DNA of 64,000 nucleotides from Terebella lapidaria (Eukaryota; Annelida; Polychaeta; Terebellida; Terebellidae): NCBI GenBank assembly GCA_949152475.1, contig OX424560.1, forward strand, positions 40,679,719-40,743,718, read 5' to 3'. Each line of letters begins with the position of its first letter. The stretch's first letter is position 1. Made by a program: the position numbers and the translations under genes. Positions 11,585-23,998 of the stretch are shown piece by piece. The notes under the pieces were generated by a model, which was not told the DNA's origin, did not search any database, and saw only the letters and a list, made by a program, of their open reading frames with translations.

Positions 11585-11820
11585 TATGTTGTTGGGCAGT
11601 TGTATACTAATTCCATCAGAAATACAGAAGGAACAACTATATTTTGCACCTTGTCTGCCCCTGATGACGCCAGTGTGTCTGCAGATAAAATATTTGATCG
11701 GGCTTTGTTTCTATTCCAAAATGTTGTGTCGTAGTTTTGCTATTGACATCATAAAAGTCTAGTATTTATGGTAATAGGTTGATACTTACACTTACACCAG
11801 ACTGACTGGTCGTTCGGCGA
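11585..11820 (-). repeat. mosaic block M7, inverted copy
   Basis: The complement carries TTGATACTTA-like and GACACACTGGCGTCATCAGG motifs shared with the plus-strand M7 copies at 21,560-22,010 and 63,010-63,290. It is the only clearly inverted copy of a mosaic block in the window. Confidence 0.55.
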
Positions 11821-13116
11821 TTGTCGGAAATCTGTGCCGTGAAAAATTCCATTGCATGGATTTACGCAGTATTAGTATTTAGCACAAAACCCACTCGTCA
11901 TTTTGCATTTCTATGAAAAGCAATTATCCTATGTGTTTTCGTGCACGAATATATAATGATTCTATTGACATTAATAGTTTGGGGCTTTTTGCCAGTAAAC
12001 ACCTGTACACTTGTGATAGCCAACAACACCCAGACGGCTGTAGGTTTTTCTCCTCAACAGTCAACAGCTGCTGGTGTTCGGTTTTTGTTCCAAACAGTGG
12101 TGCTGAATGGCATCCACGACTGTAGTAGATCACAGTATATGGTGTGGGTCTTTACTGAAACATGTGGATGTTGCTTTTTCCATCAAAAATCCACAACGAT
12201 TGAATAAAACGTAAAGTGAATACTTTCATTGTGACGAATTGTAAATATATTACCGTTTTTTTTGTAGTAGACCTTAACATGGAGCTCATATTAATATTTT
12301 CCCAGAACAAGTTCAAAACCTCAGAAAACAATTTAAATCTGAGATGTCAACCTGAACCTCTACTCGTGTTGGATCAGTATTGTTGATTTAGATCGCCCTA
12401 GTCTAGAAAATGCTTCTAATACATTTCCGTGACTCATCCCTTATTCAGAGGGAATGGTTTTTGAAGACCCGAATGGCTTTGAAGACGCCTTGTAGTTAAC
12501 TCTGGAGAAACTCGATTGACCAGTCCAAATTTCTGAAGACTCAATAACCGGCTACGACAGCAGACTGATTGGCTTCGCAACGAGACACCCACGTCAAGAC
12601 ACTATTGCACACGTATGATGCAAACTATATTGTATATTTTATGGATGATGTATGCGATGTTCTATGCTGTTGGGTGCAATAATTGTTATAATATAAGAAG
12701 TATAACATGTGTACTATACACATTTGGGTTTGTGGATGTATGTTTGCAACAAGGAGTCTTAAAATAGTATTTTATTATTACTGTAAATGTATGAATATCA
12801 CAATGCACAATTGGTATGATGAAAAGCATCGTAATTCAAAAGTAGATTATTATATATTATAATAGAGTAAGGAGGGTGTATACTCTGACATGAAGTTGTC
12901 TCATGGATGATTTGTGAAAACCAAAATATCAACGATTATGTTTTGATGTTCAAAGGCATGAATTCCTTGAATATCAGTATCCATTTGTGCTCCAATAATC
13001 TACAATGTATCACAAATTTTCTGTAGATGTTTACAATGGTTCAAAACTACATTTCATTGTAGTGCATTGTAGTGGTGTATACGGTTAGCCTGCATTATAC
13101 GGTTAGCCTGCATTAT
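11821..13116. other. unassigned stretch ending in a short duplication
   Basis: No gene recognised. The frame at 11,941-12,207 begins with a hydrophobic stretch resembling a signal peptide, but has no other support. Just before the Penelope-like copy, a 20-bp unit containing ACGGTTAGCCTGCATTA is duplicated (about 13,077-13,116). Confidence 0.4.
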
Positions 13117-13884
13117 CCAACATTTACAACGAGGAGGTTCTAAGAAACTAACATGTAATTTTAATTTCACTTTCCGATACATAGATGATGTGTTGTCGAT
13201 AAATAATCCCAAATTTGGTGATTATTTGGATGTCATATATCCTAAGGAACTTGAAATTAAGGATACTACAGACTCCGCTAATTTTTCCAACTATCTAGAC
13301 CTGAGGTTGGAGATTGATAATGATTCTAACCTGTCAACTAGATTATATGACAAACGTGATGATTTCAATTTTTCCATAGTCAATTTCCCTTTTCTAAGCA
13401 GCAACATTCCTATGTCACCGGCATATAGTGTGTTTGTTTCTCAACTTATACGCTATTCCAGAGCTAGTTGCAAATATGAGGACTTTGTCTATCGAAGTGC
13501 CCAGCTAGTCTCTAAACTGCTGCGACAAGGATATGTTTTACCAAGACTTATAGCTGCGTTTAAGAAATTCTATGGACGTCATCATGATCTGGTTGATAAA
13601 TACAGCAAATCCATGTCTGCCATGCAACTAGATCCATTTTCATGTTAATTTTGGGGAATTCATGACGGGTGCCACTAGTGGGGCAGGAAATGCTCACTTT
13701 TTCCGGAACACCTGATTTCACCTCCTAATGGCCATTTTTGGGGGTTCATGAGTTTCCCTGTCATTTTTGTTTTCTCTCACTTCGTATGCCTGATATGACT
13801 TTCTGTCCCCGGACTATGAGATTGGATAACGGACCCTGTTTTGTTTGCTCGGAATACTTAATACTGGGTATTGATTCCACGTCT
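13117..13884 (+). mobile_element. Penelope-like element fossil, copy 2
   Basis: 5'-truncated copy. It begins within the reverse transcriptase just before the catalytic YIDD motif (FRYIDDVL, about 13,168-13,192). It continues through YLDLRLEID, DKRDDFNFSIVNFPFLSSNI and FYGRHHDLVDKYSKS to the end of the coding part at 13,648. A tail of about 235 bp follows, ending GGTATTGATTCCACGTCT. It is very similar to the copy at 37.4 kb (about 95 percent by eye), so both are younger than the mosaic they sit in. No GIY-YIG endonuclease is seen downstream. The element is truncated and dead. Confidence 0.85.
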
Positions 13885-14139
13885 GTTACTTGTATCACGT
13901 GCTCGTATACTTTCATGCGTATGGGACAGAGGCATATATGAGTGAACTAACAACACCCCAATATATCGGATAATATTCAATGTTAATGGACATGAGTGTG
14001 AGGCAATATGGTATATTCCACAATAAAACTGAACGCTGGCACAGATGAATCACCGGCAGACAATCCAAAAACCTGGAACAGCTTGGTTACGTTATGTAAA
14101 GTTAATTCGTCAGTATGAATTTTTCGCACTACTTCTCGG
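13885..14139. other. unassigned flank
   Basis: Short stretch between the Penelope-like tail and the next M2-like block; nothing recognised. Confidence 0.35.
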
Positions 14140-15870
14140 GACTTCACTGTGCTCCAGGTCGTGTCTCTGATCTCGCCATGTTTGTGTTCTGTATTGTTCC
14201 AGTTACTGTAGTGACAGACCAATTGACAGTGTCTTTTGGTCTTCTGAGTGCCACGATATGGTTGTGTATGTCACAGACCAAATCATTGTGACATGAAGCT
14301 CACAAAAACTGTATTGCCTCTGCGTTCAGAGAGGAGCATTGTACTAGTCTATTAGTTTCACTTCATAAAACGAATTTCAGCAATATCACTGCTGACATGA
14401 ATGGGTTCGATATGGGTAAAACTGTGAATTATCGTTTTAGCTTGAAAAATTTGATGCTGGTGAAAAGGGATTGTTGACATTTAGTGTAATCCCCTGAAGT
14501 ATGTCTGACATGTGTACCAGTTCTAGTATGAAATGAGAAGTGTCCATTATCTTGATTGCGGAATTGTTCAAAATATTTTGAGTCATGTGGATGTTTGCAC
14601 GGAAGCTGGCAGGCGAACTTCAGCATCGTTCATAACACATATATTCCACCATTAACCACACATGATAATGTGGTACCTTTACCTTCCTGGCTGAGTTCTC
14701 GTGTTGTTTTAAACCCGTGACTGAGCCTGTGATCTCGTCGTGCTCTTGCCCTTAATTGTCCCGGATTTTACAAAGGTCTGTACGAGTGACAAACCGATTA
14801 CAAGGGACACAGGCTGCCCTACCAGACATACTATTGGTTTCTGTGACACTCTCAGTGTTAACAATATATCCGAAATCAACTAATATCCAGTTGATATTTC
14901 AGCAACTAATATCTGGAATATTTCAGCGACTAATATCTGAAATCTGCTGTTCCAATTTTAATGTATACGTATTGTTATTTATTTCATACGTATATTGTAG
15001 GGAGGATTATCTTTGAAGAGATATAAAATATGTATAGGATTTTCCCGTGTATCATAGGTAACAAAGAAATACTAAAGAGTGATGCAAATTACATATTCCG
15101 CAACAGCTATTATATTTCTTTGAGACGTATTACATATGCGATACTGACATCACTGATTGGGATACGACTCCCTGATACTCCCTGATACAGAAAAAAAAAC
15201 AGGACGCGATGGGAACTTTGAGATCTCATTACGTGGACGATGGTCGTTACCCCTAATTAGGATATTGTTGAGGTGTCCTATTGGCGTCAAGACTTCCCAA
15301 TTACTCCAGTTCATCTGGTCTCCTGCTCAGTATCCAGCAAAGTCACATCAGCTCATGCTCACGTAGATCTCATGCTCCGTGTTGTTTTGAGCATCGTAAT
15401 GCATTTGGACAACAATCGAACATTGTTCACTGGTGTGTGCAAACAATTTTTGTATTTTTCTCCCATCAAAATCTGCATGGTGTTTCGACTGGGTGTAATA
15501 TACCTCTTCACGACTGGTGATTATGCACTGATACCGAAAATATTTTTTTCTGACATAATGCTCGTAGAGTTTTTGTTTGTATAGGACTCAAGAAATTAAT
15601 GGTAAACATCATATAAGGGAAACATTGGAATATTCACGTTCAAAACTGCGACTTGACCTTATTCTATATCAGACATTCACGATCATAACTCAAGATTCCT
15701 CTGGACATATCTCCGAACCTGTCACGATAACATTGCGGTCACGATTGTGATCCCGTCATGCTCCAGCCTTTTTACTGCTACAGATTCTTGCAAGCCTGAA
15801 GAGAAGGAAGATACCAATCACGGGGCTATACCGAGCAGTCATGACACTGGTGTGCTGAAACGAATACTGT
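14140..15870 (+). repeat. three decayed M2-like blocks
   Basis: M2 motifs return at 14,150-14,320 (TGATCTCGCCATG, CAGACCAATT, TGACATGAAGCTCAC), 14,715-14,850 (GTGATCTCGTCGTGCTC, GACAAACCGATTAC) and 15,690-15,870 (CGAACCTGTCACGATAAC, GTGATCCCGTCATGCTCC). Between them lies a three-copy tandem of about 27 bp (14,873-14,950) built on CAACTAATATCTGGAATATTT. No coding capacity. Confidence 0.5.
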
Positions 15871-17509
15871 TAATTAATCAAACAGAACAAATTTGTAAAC
15901 TAATTCTTTAATGGTTCCAGTGACAGGTTTACTAACTGGAGTACACAATTATATTAGCCAAATAAAAAAAACGCTGATCAATATCTACATGTATACAAGA
16001 TTTATCACAGCAAGAAACAGCAAAAAACCCGCTCATTTTCGGCATGGAGGATGGAATTTTCCCTAAGTGATATGTGAGGTATATGTTTGTGGTAACGTAT
16101 ATCATATAGAGGCCTGTATCCCATAGGCCTTAACTGCCGTTATTGGTGATTCGAGTGTACTGAAAGTAAACACCACATTCACGTTCATCGTGGGATTACT
16201 TTCCAGAGCAGTAAATTATGGAGGAAACACCTGAATTAATAGCCATCAATACGTTTATTTTCGAAAAGAATGATTAGGAATGCGGCGACCATTTTCAGCA
16301 GTTAAATATCCTTTTCCACGTCATTATATTGGATGTCAACACAAATAGCAACTGGTGACTGAGATTAGGAACTTTATACCATAGGCAGAGGTCTACATTT
16401 CCGATTTCTTGATAGAATACACCGGTAGTAGCGATACGTCCAACTACGTGTGGTCCTTACCCTCACCATCAGACTTACATTCAGAGCATCAATATGTGTC
16501 TTTGATTGCTAGGTTGGTGTGGTGGACATATTGAGTCCCCGTGGAATCACACTTTTCGCTTCTAGGAAGAGTCACGAGCTTTTGAGATGTTCTTCTAATC
16601 TGAAACTGTCTATTGATTCTGTTACAATGAAGTTCATCCTATATTTACAGCACATCAAGTATTCTACTAAACCTGGAATGATTGAATGAGTATTGTTCGG
16701 GCAGGAGCCTGTAAACATATAGGCTTCAACCAATGAGTTGCATGTCACCTAAGAAGTCCATAAAAAGACATTAGGATGGCTTGATAATATAAATATTGAT
16801 CAGTAGCCAGTTTAACTGACACAGTCTTTAATGAGCGGGCGTCAGGTGACTGACATTCCAGTTTTTTCTTGACGTGTAAACAAATGAATCAATATCCAGA
16901 AGAATGCCAAGATGTCAGGATTCTTTTCACTTCTTTGCAGAATATATTCTATGCAAACTCAAAAAAAGATCTAAAACACCATGTCTTGCATTTTAAGTAA
17001 TCTCAAGTATGTGCGATATTATGTGAATTGATTCTCTCGTTGATTTCTTTTGTTAGTGCAGGACTTGGTCGTTCCGTTTGTTTGGGGAAGATTCTTTATT
17101 GAGGATCACAAGGTCACAGGTTCACAGGCGTGATCTTCAGTCAATATTTGTGTATCCGATATACCAAGGTGGACAGTTTACTTGATAAAGGTGACGTTGT
17201 TCTGTATATGATGTGCATACATTCTTTTTGGCCATCAATTAAACACATAATTGTCTCCCTGCAGGGGAGACTTCTTAAACGCTCTCAGAGATTCCCAGGG
17301 GGAAATACTCTTCCACTGGGGGAAAAACTGGTTTCGAAGAGAAAAATACTTCGAACGTGTTTTCTACAGAGCTCGACGTAAAAAACTCAGTTAATTAATC
17401 TGACGAATATTTTCGTCGAAAGGAGTAATTTTTCCGTCACTATCGCCGATTTACGTGAACATCAGTGTGTCGGCTGGATTTGAGAATAAATACATAACTA
17501 CGGTGTGCA
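15871..17509. other. unassigned non-coding stretch
   Basis: No gene, RNA or element recognised over 1.6 kb. From 17,240 on, the base composition becomes more GC-rich (CTGCAGGGGAGACTTC ...), leading into the SINE. Confidence 0.4.
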
Positions 17510-17878
17510 TTCGAGGGCGAGATGGCCGAGTGGTTACGTGAGAGCGCTTAGTCGCTCAAGTTGAACCAACAGTTATTGCCGGCGTGGGTTCGATCCCACG
17601 TCGGGCCACATGTGCGGTAATTGTAGAGGGATTTTCTCCCCGCCCTCACAACTGGCAGTGTGCCCGTGACTCGGTTATCACGTAAAATGGAGGTCCCATC
17701 TCTAAAAAATGTTGTGAAGGGATTTAAAAGACCCCTCTGAGAACGACATGTACCCTGGCAGTGACCACTCTCAGAGGACTAAATTCCAAACTGTGAACAG
17801 CTTTGATAATGTGTGTAACGTTGATAAAGCGCTATGTAAGAACCGGTTATTACTATTATTATTATTCAGTCAACCGGG
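17510..17878 (+). mobile_element. tRNA-derived SINE
   Basis: The head (about 17,516-17,608) has an A box, GATGGCCGAGTGGTTA, and a B box, GGGTTCGATCCCACG, spaced as in a tRNA with a long variable arm (class II, Leu or Ser type). The acceptor stem no longer pairs, so this is not a working tRNA gene. A body of about 240 bp follows. It ends GATAAAGCGCTATGTAAGAA and a (TTA/ATT)n tail, the usual 3' signature of SINEs mobilised by a LINE with a similar tail. A short open frame at 17,748-17,969 runs across the body by chance. Confidence 0.75.
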
Positions 17879-18929
17879 TATCACTTTTGTCCCTACTGCC
17901 GAGCTAACGCTCACTTCTCATGCTTATACTTTATGTCAGTGCCTAATTTTCCTTGTTCTGCAGCAGTAAAACTAGCATATTTGTTACGTTCCATTTTCTG
18001 GCTGCATATTTACGTTTAACGATCATACGCATTTATTTTTCGCTGTCCCACCAAAGAGTGATTGATGATACACTCCACCGCCTTCAACATCGACATTTGG
18101 GTGGTTCCGATGGTACTAAAATTTAGAAGACACTTCTCATATGGCATATATTGTCGCCTATTTGTACACTATTGACCAAAACAACTTTACGAATATATTG
18201 AATTTTGGGTCAAATAGAATACGGTGCTGAATTTTATGAACACCTCAATGGGCGTACTCGATTAGGGATACTATTCATCAGTGTTCATGCTTGATTCAAT
18301 ATCATGGTTTGCTTCGGTTAAAATATTTCATATCAATATCGCGCTTTCGTGACAATAAAAATCTCGTCGCCGTATTGGTTAACTAATTCATGAAGAATAT
18401 GTAACTATACCATTTTTCATGTCTAGGCCTATATATGGTGTCCTCATTGATCTACACAGGAAATAAATAATTGAAATTGGTAAATCCATGAGGCCATGAA
18501 AAGCACATGGGACATGTCCACTAGACAAGGAAACGAACAATGCTAGAATTGATGCAGGAAAGATCACATGTACTGAATATAAAAAGCAGAAGTTATTCAA
18601 AGCGTCGGTATGGTCTAAGAACAATGAATGCAGCCGAATAGGGTATGGTCTGAGAACAATGAATGCAGCCGAATAGTCTGACCAGGTGGTCTTGCAGAAA
18701 AACAACAATAAAGGTCTCTATTTGTTCATCAGCATGGCATATGTATTCATTGTTCTTTTCTCACAATTATTTGCACACAAAAATGGCCATGGATCGCGCA
18801 ACCTTGCGTTGGTCCAGCTTTTACACAAATTCATCTATACACAGGTGTAATAAGAACGACAACGGACTGATGGCATTGTGAATTATCGGCACTGGCATAA
18901 TTCATCCATCGCTATCAACATGTAGTGTA
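17879..18929. other. unassigned stretch with a 37-bp duplication
   Basis: No gene seen. A unit of about 37 bp (GGTATGGTCTAAGAACAATG ... GCAGCCGAATA) is duplicated in tandem at about 18,607-18,678. Confidence 0.4.
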
Positions 18930-21010
18930 GCGTGCAGCGGGCCGTGGAAGGCGAAACAATGCCAATCAATGCCCTGCAAGTCCGTCACGATTATATGTTG
19001 GCAGGAATATCCGTCTCCTCACATCAGCTACAAATAAAAGCCATATAAATTTTAAAAGGCATATATCCTCGCCAAATTGTACGTTTCGATCAATTAGGTT
19101 ATTTAATGACATTCGGGTGATATATGTTGTCTCCATCCGTCTCCATAGATGAACTACAAATAGACACCATATAAATATAAAAAGCTTTATAATCTCGTCA
19201 AACTGTATATTCAATCAAGTTGATTATGGTATCAGGATGATATATTGTTGTATCCGTTCATGAATATTGAAAGAAAAATATGCGATGAAATCAAGGGAAA
19301 TTGTAGCATTAATTTAAGGATTTTTACCGAGTGACGTCAACGTCACATTCGAGACAAAAGTCCAGGATAGAATTATACTCATGAAAAGGGAAAACTAAAT
19401 GGCAGATGCTAGAAAACCATGACGGGTACTGACGTCGGGTCAAGGAATCCGTGATTGTTTCTAGCATCTGAATTCAGCCTCCAGGAAAGATAACACAACG
19501 GGACCGATGGTATTCTATGTTAGTGCGGTTATGCTGCACATATAGGTGTTGAGCTTATTGTAAACAATCAGCGCTTTGATACAGCACCCAAGGCCAGTAT
19601 TACTTCCTGAGATCGTCATCAATATAGTAGTTTCACATAGGCACCTCTTATATGGTTGAGGAAGCCAAATGTTTGAACTATCGACCAGTGAGTTTGATGT
19701 TCTATAAACAAGAAACTTGGACGATCATCTGGTATATTATGACGAACAGGTATATTACGACGAACATCACATTTTGGTAGCACACTCGCCTTATGAAGTT
19801 TACATGTACAATTCAATCATGATACGACAGTCAATCATCATACGAGAACGATTAGCACTATTAAGGGAATTAAAGTTCCAAGAAAAACACTTCCTGTATT
19901 AATTATGTCATATAAGGCTGTTGAAATTTATTTTGGAAAGGCAACACTTTGTATGTAGGATGATAACATATATTGCCAAGTATCATCAGGGTCATATATA
20001 TCCATGGGAAAAATCACCAACCAACCTGTAAAACATTCCAGGTGTGTGCACCGTGTTGTTCGTGTACTATATGCACGGTTACTGAGGGGAAAATGCTGGA
20101 CGAAATAGAGACCCATTAGAAGATATATCCACTACCGACGTGTCGGATGTGAATATTTATGAACTAACACCGGGCAATATCAACAAAATGACACAATAAT
20201 GCAAAGTAATAACTTTCATTGCGATAAGATGTGCAGTGATGAATAGTGGTGAAGATGAGCATTGGTTGTGTGAATTTAGTCTGAGAAGATCGTAAAGAGA
20301 TGGTATACAAATAAATAAGAGCAAAAACTTGTGACTTGTTTCACTCTCTCTGCACATAAAATCTGCATCCGGTCTCCAGAACTTTAAAACTTTTCTTAAA
20401 ACACATCTTTTTATCGAATACTTTGGACACTAAATGTTTTACTCCTGTATACCTGTTTGTATGTACTATTCAATTTTTAATGTTTCTTTCATGTATTTAC
20501 AACGTGTTCTAAATTGTAAAATAGCGCTTTAGAGCACACCATGTGGATTTTACGCTATACAAAATAAATTATTATTAATATTATTATTACTTGTCCTATA
20601 ATGGGTACATGTGTAAGAAATTGAACCTGGGTATATCCCAAAGCGATGGGTGTGCTCACTGGCAAGGAATGTAGCCTCCCATATATTTGGGTTACCAACG
20701 ATGGGATGCTTACAATTATAAGATTGGATGACCTTTCCACGCCACTTGTTCTGAAACGTAACACCACATGTATTCGTTGATAAGTTTATGCCTGCAGATT
20801 GGCATCAGAGCCTGAAATGAGTCTGACATTGGTGGCGTCTCTATGCCGACTTGTGCCCTGTAGGGAGTCCAAGTAAAAACTGACATGAAAGCATTAATCC
20901 AGTATTCCATCAACTCAGGGCACAACAGAAGCAGCAGGAAGCCACAGTGGATATCTCAGGGCAAACCCACTGATTCAAGGCGGGGCAATCGGACAGGATT
21001 TAGGTTGATT
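18930..21010 (+). repeat. mosaic unit M3-M4-M5-M6, copy A
   Basis: M3 at 18,930-19,020 (GCAGCGGGCCGTGGAAGGCG). M4 at 19,560-19,740 (GAGGAAGCCAAATGTTTGA, GACCAGTGAGTTTGATGTTC). M5 at 19,960-20,780 (TATCATCAGGGTCATATATA ... TGTGAATATTTATGAACTAA), interrupted by a LINE tail at 20,355-20,590. M6 at 20,840-21,010 (CCGACTTGTGCCCTGTAGGG ... CAAGGCGGGGCAATCGGA). The same order is kept in the copies at 28.5, 34.3 and 41.3/62.1 kb. Confidence 0.65.
20355..20590 (+). mobile_element. LINE 3' fragment
   Basis: The first part reads in one frame as ...RTLKLFLKTHLFLSNTLDT, the C-terminal TLKxxLKTHLF signature seen at the end of many CR1/L2-type reverse transcriptases. It is followed by a 3' untranslated part with TAGCGCTTTAGAGCAC, ACGCTATACAAAATAAA and a (TTA)n tail. 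About 235 bp are left, so it is a strongly 5'-truncated insertion. It sits inside block M5 and is therefore younger than that block. Confidence 0.65.
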
Positions 21011-21149
21011 AATATATCAGGATATTGCATGATTCTGACGTGCTTCATGTCAGTATCGTAAAAATTCAGACACCAATAAATGATATTATTTGTTTGAAAT
21101 GTATATGTCGAACTATAATTAGTATTACCTTAAGGTGTTCTGTGAAACT

Positions 21150-21370
21150 TTGGCAGCTTGATTGATATGATTGCAATTAGCGTACACGTGATAATGCCGT
21201 CATCTTGATAATCATGGTTACGATTGTTTTGATGTCTTCTTTCGTTGGACTGGCACTGAGAAAATATTTCCTGCTTGAATCATGGGAATTGGCTTGTGAT
21301 TTCATACCTTCGTCAGATGGGCGATCATACATGACCAGTGATGATTTATAAGTGAAGCAACATAAATCCT
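21150..21370 (+). repeat. mosaic block M10, third copy
   Basis: Shares GTTGGACTGGCACTGAGA, GGGAATTGGCTTG and CAGATGGGCGATCATAC with 1,780-1,990 and 8,250-8,500. Here it follows M6 instead of M1. Confidence 0.5.
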
Positions 21371-21422
21371 GCGTCACCTTCCTTAACACATAAATCTGTT
21401 CTATAGAACATCAATAATAGTA

Positions 21423-21541
21423 CAAATAGACGTGGAATCAATACCCAGTATTAAGTATTCCGAACAAACAAAACAGGGTCCGTTATCCAATCTCATAGTC
21501 CGGGGACAGAAAGTCATATAAGGCATACGAAGTGAGAGAAA
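21423..21541 (-). mobile_element. Penelope-like element 3' tail fragment, copy 3
   Basis: The complement matches the last 120 bp of the copies at 13.9 and 38.1 kb, including CCCCGGACTATGAGATTGG and the terminal TATTGATTCCACGT. Only the untranslated tail is left. A 15-bp piece (TCCGGGGACAGAAAG) is repeated just beyond it at 21,542-21,556. Confidence 0.8.
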
Positions 21542-21559
21542 AATCCGGGGACAGAAAGA

Positions 21560-22010
21560 TATGATTAAATTATGAATAAACAAAGACCAACCAATTAGTT
21601 TATCCGAAGACACACTGACGTCATCAGGGGCAGACAGTGTGTGAAATGTAGTTGTTTCTACTGTGCACCTGATGGAATTCGTATGACCAACAACCTATAT
21701 TACTAATTTAGAAATCCGAAACAAACCACATGGGATAGATGTATGACAAGTACATAAGTACTTCACAAGCCAGAAGGCTACTGAGTTGATGGTATCCTCG
21801 GGGACAGATTTAACGTCCACCAGCAGTGATACCGGCTCAGTGGTGTGAATGTAAGTATCAATCTATTACCACCAATACAACTAGACTTTGATGATGACAA
21901 TAACAAACGTAACATTTTGCAATAGAAACAAAGACCGACCAATCAGTTTATCCAAAGACACACTGGTTTCATCAGGGGCAAACAGTGTGTGAAATGTAGT
22001 ATATGTATAT
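21560..22010 (+). repeat. mosaic block M7, two adjacent copies
   Basis: The copies at about 21,560-21,780 and 21,840-22,010 both carry AAACAAAGACCRACCAATYA, GACACACTG, TCATCAGGGGCARACAGTGT and GTGAAATGTAGT. The same block lies at 63,010-63,290 and inverted at 11,585-11,820. Confidence 0.6.
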
Positions 22011-22369
22011 GTCATTATCTTTGCTTATAATGCAGAACCTGTAGTATTCGTGCAACCTTCGCCTCATCAATGGGATGCCCCTAAATATTTACACATGATT
22101 GGCTAAATGGACTAATGTACAACAATCTATGAGGCCATGATACACACAGACAACAAGTCTGAGTCTGCTCAACTTAGTTCACAAACGGAATAATTGTATG
22201 GAAATAACGACATTTAAAGAGAATAGCTATATTCCACATTGCGTGGGCTCAGCTGTTACAAAACAGCCTTTGGTACACTGGTGTAAGTTGAGTGGCACCG
22301 GACGTATTACATTGTTCATCATCCGCACTGTTTTACATCAATTATCCATCACCATTACCTCGTCATGTG

Positions 22370-23190
22370 CATTGAGCCATGAAAGAGGACACAAGATGAA
22401 CAATGGATGTGGAGGAGATCCGTCATGATTAAATGTTGACAGGAACATCCGCTCCTCGGGTACAGTGTATTGTATTTTGAAAGACACAGGCAGTGCATCG
22501 TGTAATCATATCTACACTTAGCCGGGAGCCATGCATAATTGATGTATCGTGATGTGATTTGTCAATTCGACCCCATCACTAGCCATCCATGAGAATCTCA
22601 TTAGGTTATGTCATCATGATCATAGACGGTTACTTTCACTGAACTGATTCTGTGGATGTGAATGAAATAAATGCAATTTGATTCAAAGTGTGAAAAAAAC
22701 TATACAATGAACTAGACCTATTGCCAGAATCGATATGACATGGATTAAACCAGTGCTTTTCCACTGGAGGCACCTATCCAAAAGATGCACTTTATTTCTC
22801 ACCAAGTGTTTGAGCTCGGAAGCCTATGGTTAGACGCAATCTCAAGTTATCACGATGAAAAGATTGGGTGAAATATGTGTATCAACTAATTACCGTCATA
22901 TCACAAGATTTTGATTATATATATAAAAAAATAAACTAAAATGACACATCTTTGGAATCCATACAAAACCTTACCAAATACTTTATCAAAGACATTGGAA
23001 TGTGGTTGTTTCCACTGTACAGCTGATTACGCAATGTTGAAATCCAAAATTCCAGGAAAGAACACACACACTAGCCTTATTATAAATTTGTTACTCTGCA
23101 TTAGACATCCGTGCTAATGGGGTTTTACTTGTGAGCGAGAAGGTCATACCTTTGAACATGTCACGTTACTTCAGTCAAGGATTGTGGTGC
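22370..23190 (+). repeat. mosaic blocks M3, M7-like and M2-like
   Basis: M3 at 22,370-22,470 (GAGCCATGAAAGAGGACACA, GATCCGTCATGATTAAATGT). A decayed M7 at 22,900-23,050 (ACCAAATACTTTATCAAAGAC, GTGGTTGTTTCCACTGTAC). The start of M2 at 23,130-23,190 (AGAAGGTCATACCTTTGAAC). 22,471-22,869 shows nothing recognisable. Confidence 0.5.
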
Positions 23191-23998
23191 AAAAGGCTGA
23201 ATGTCCTCCTAATGGTGCATACAAGTAGTAATGGATACCACAAACAAATCCATGTTCCAAAACCGGAGCCATGAACGAATTTTACAAATTCAATGTAAGT
23301 GTCAAATTTGATTGATAATATCGGTTTCTCTAAATCTCCTAAGGTGGGGAATCGCCCACGAATGTTTAGTAGATATACTATGTCGAAACGAGGATTTATT
23401 ATTATAGTTATTATAGTGAAATATAGATAACTGAATGTACCCAACAGATAACAAGGTAGAACTTTCTCACGACAGTGTAGTTTGCGATGATACTGGCACA
23501 ATAAGTTCATATGTTCGTGATCACGAACCGGGAATGGACCTTTTCACAGAGGCCTCTCGGACACAGTGGATATTCGGCAAACGTCGGGTTATTCCGTCAA
23601 TTCAAACTAACCATTGAAGACTGCTTGCTCGCACGTGCGTGTCATGGCAACCTGAACTACGTTCGTGAAACTCCGTGGCTCATGACCACCCTCTGAATCC
23701 ATTCCACCGTAAAGAATATAAGCGTGCATTAAGCGCGTGTACATATATATTACATTATTCAAAATAGCGTGGTAGATGTTTTGGCATGAAAATGTGTGAA
23801 TTAAAGTCATAGTAGCAAGGTACCATTATATGATTTTATTCCTGTTCACATAAAGGCATTGTGGACATTTGGTGATGAAAAAGCTGTTCGCGTTAATTGG
23901 TAACTAATAACAGCGACATATAATGGAGTATGTTGGGCCAGTATTACGATCGCCTTCTCCAGCCGATGAAAGAAATTGCTTCGGCAATTTCCGTAATC
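23191..23998. other. unassigned stretch
   Basis: No gene recognised. The overlapping short frames at 23,435-23,696 have no known motif. Confidence 0.35.

Noticed and set aside
11941-12207. Small secreted protein candidate
   Set aside because: Only a hydrophobic N-terminal stretch supports it. No cysteine pattern or conservation is seen, and it lies in repeat-derived DNA.
17516-17608. Functional class II tRNA gene
   Set aside because: A and B boxes are good but the acceptor stem does not pair. The segment is followed by a SINE body and tail.
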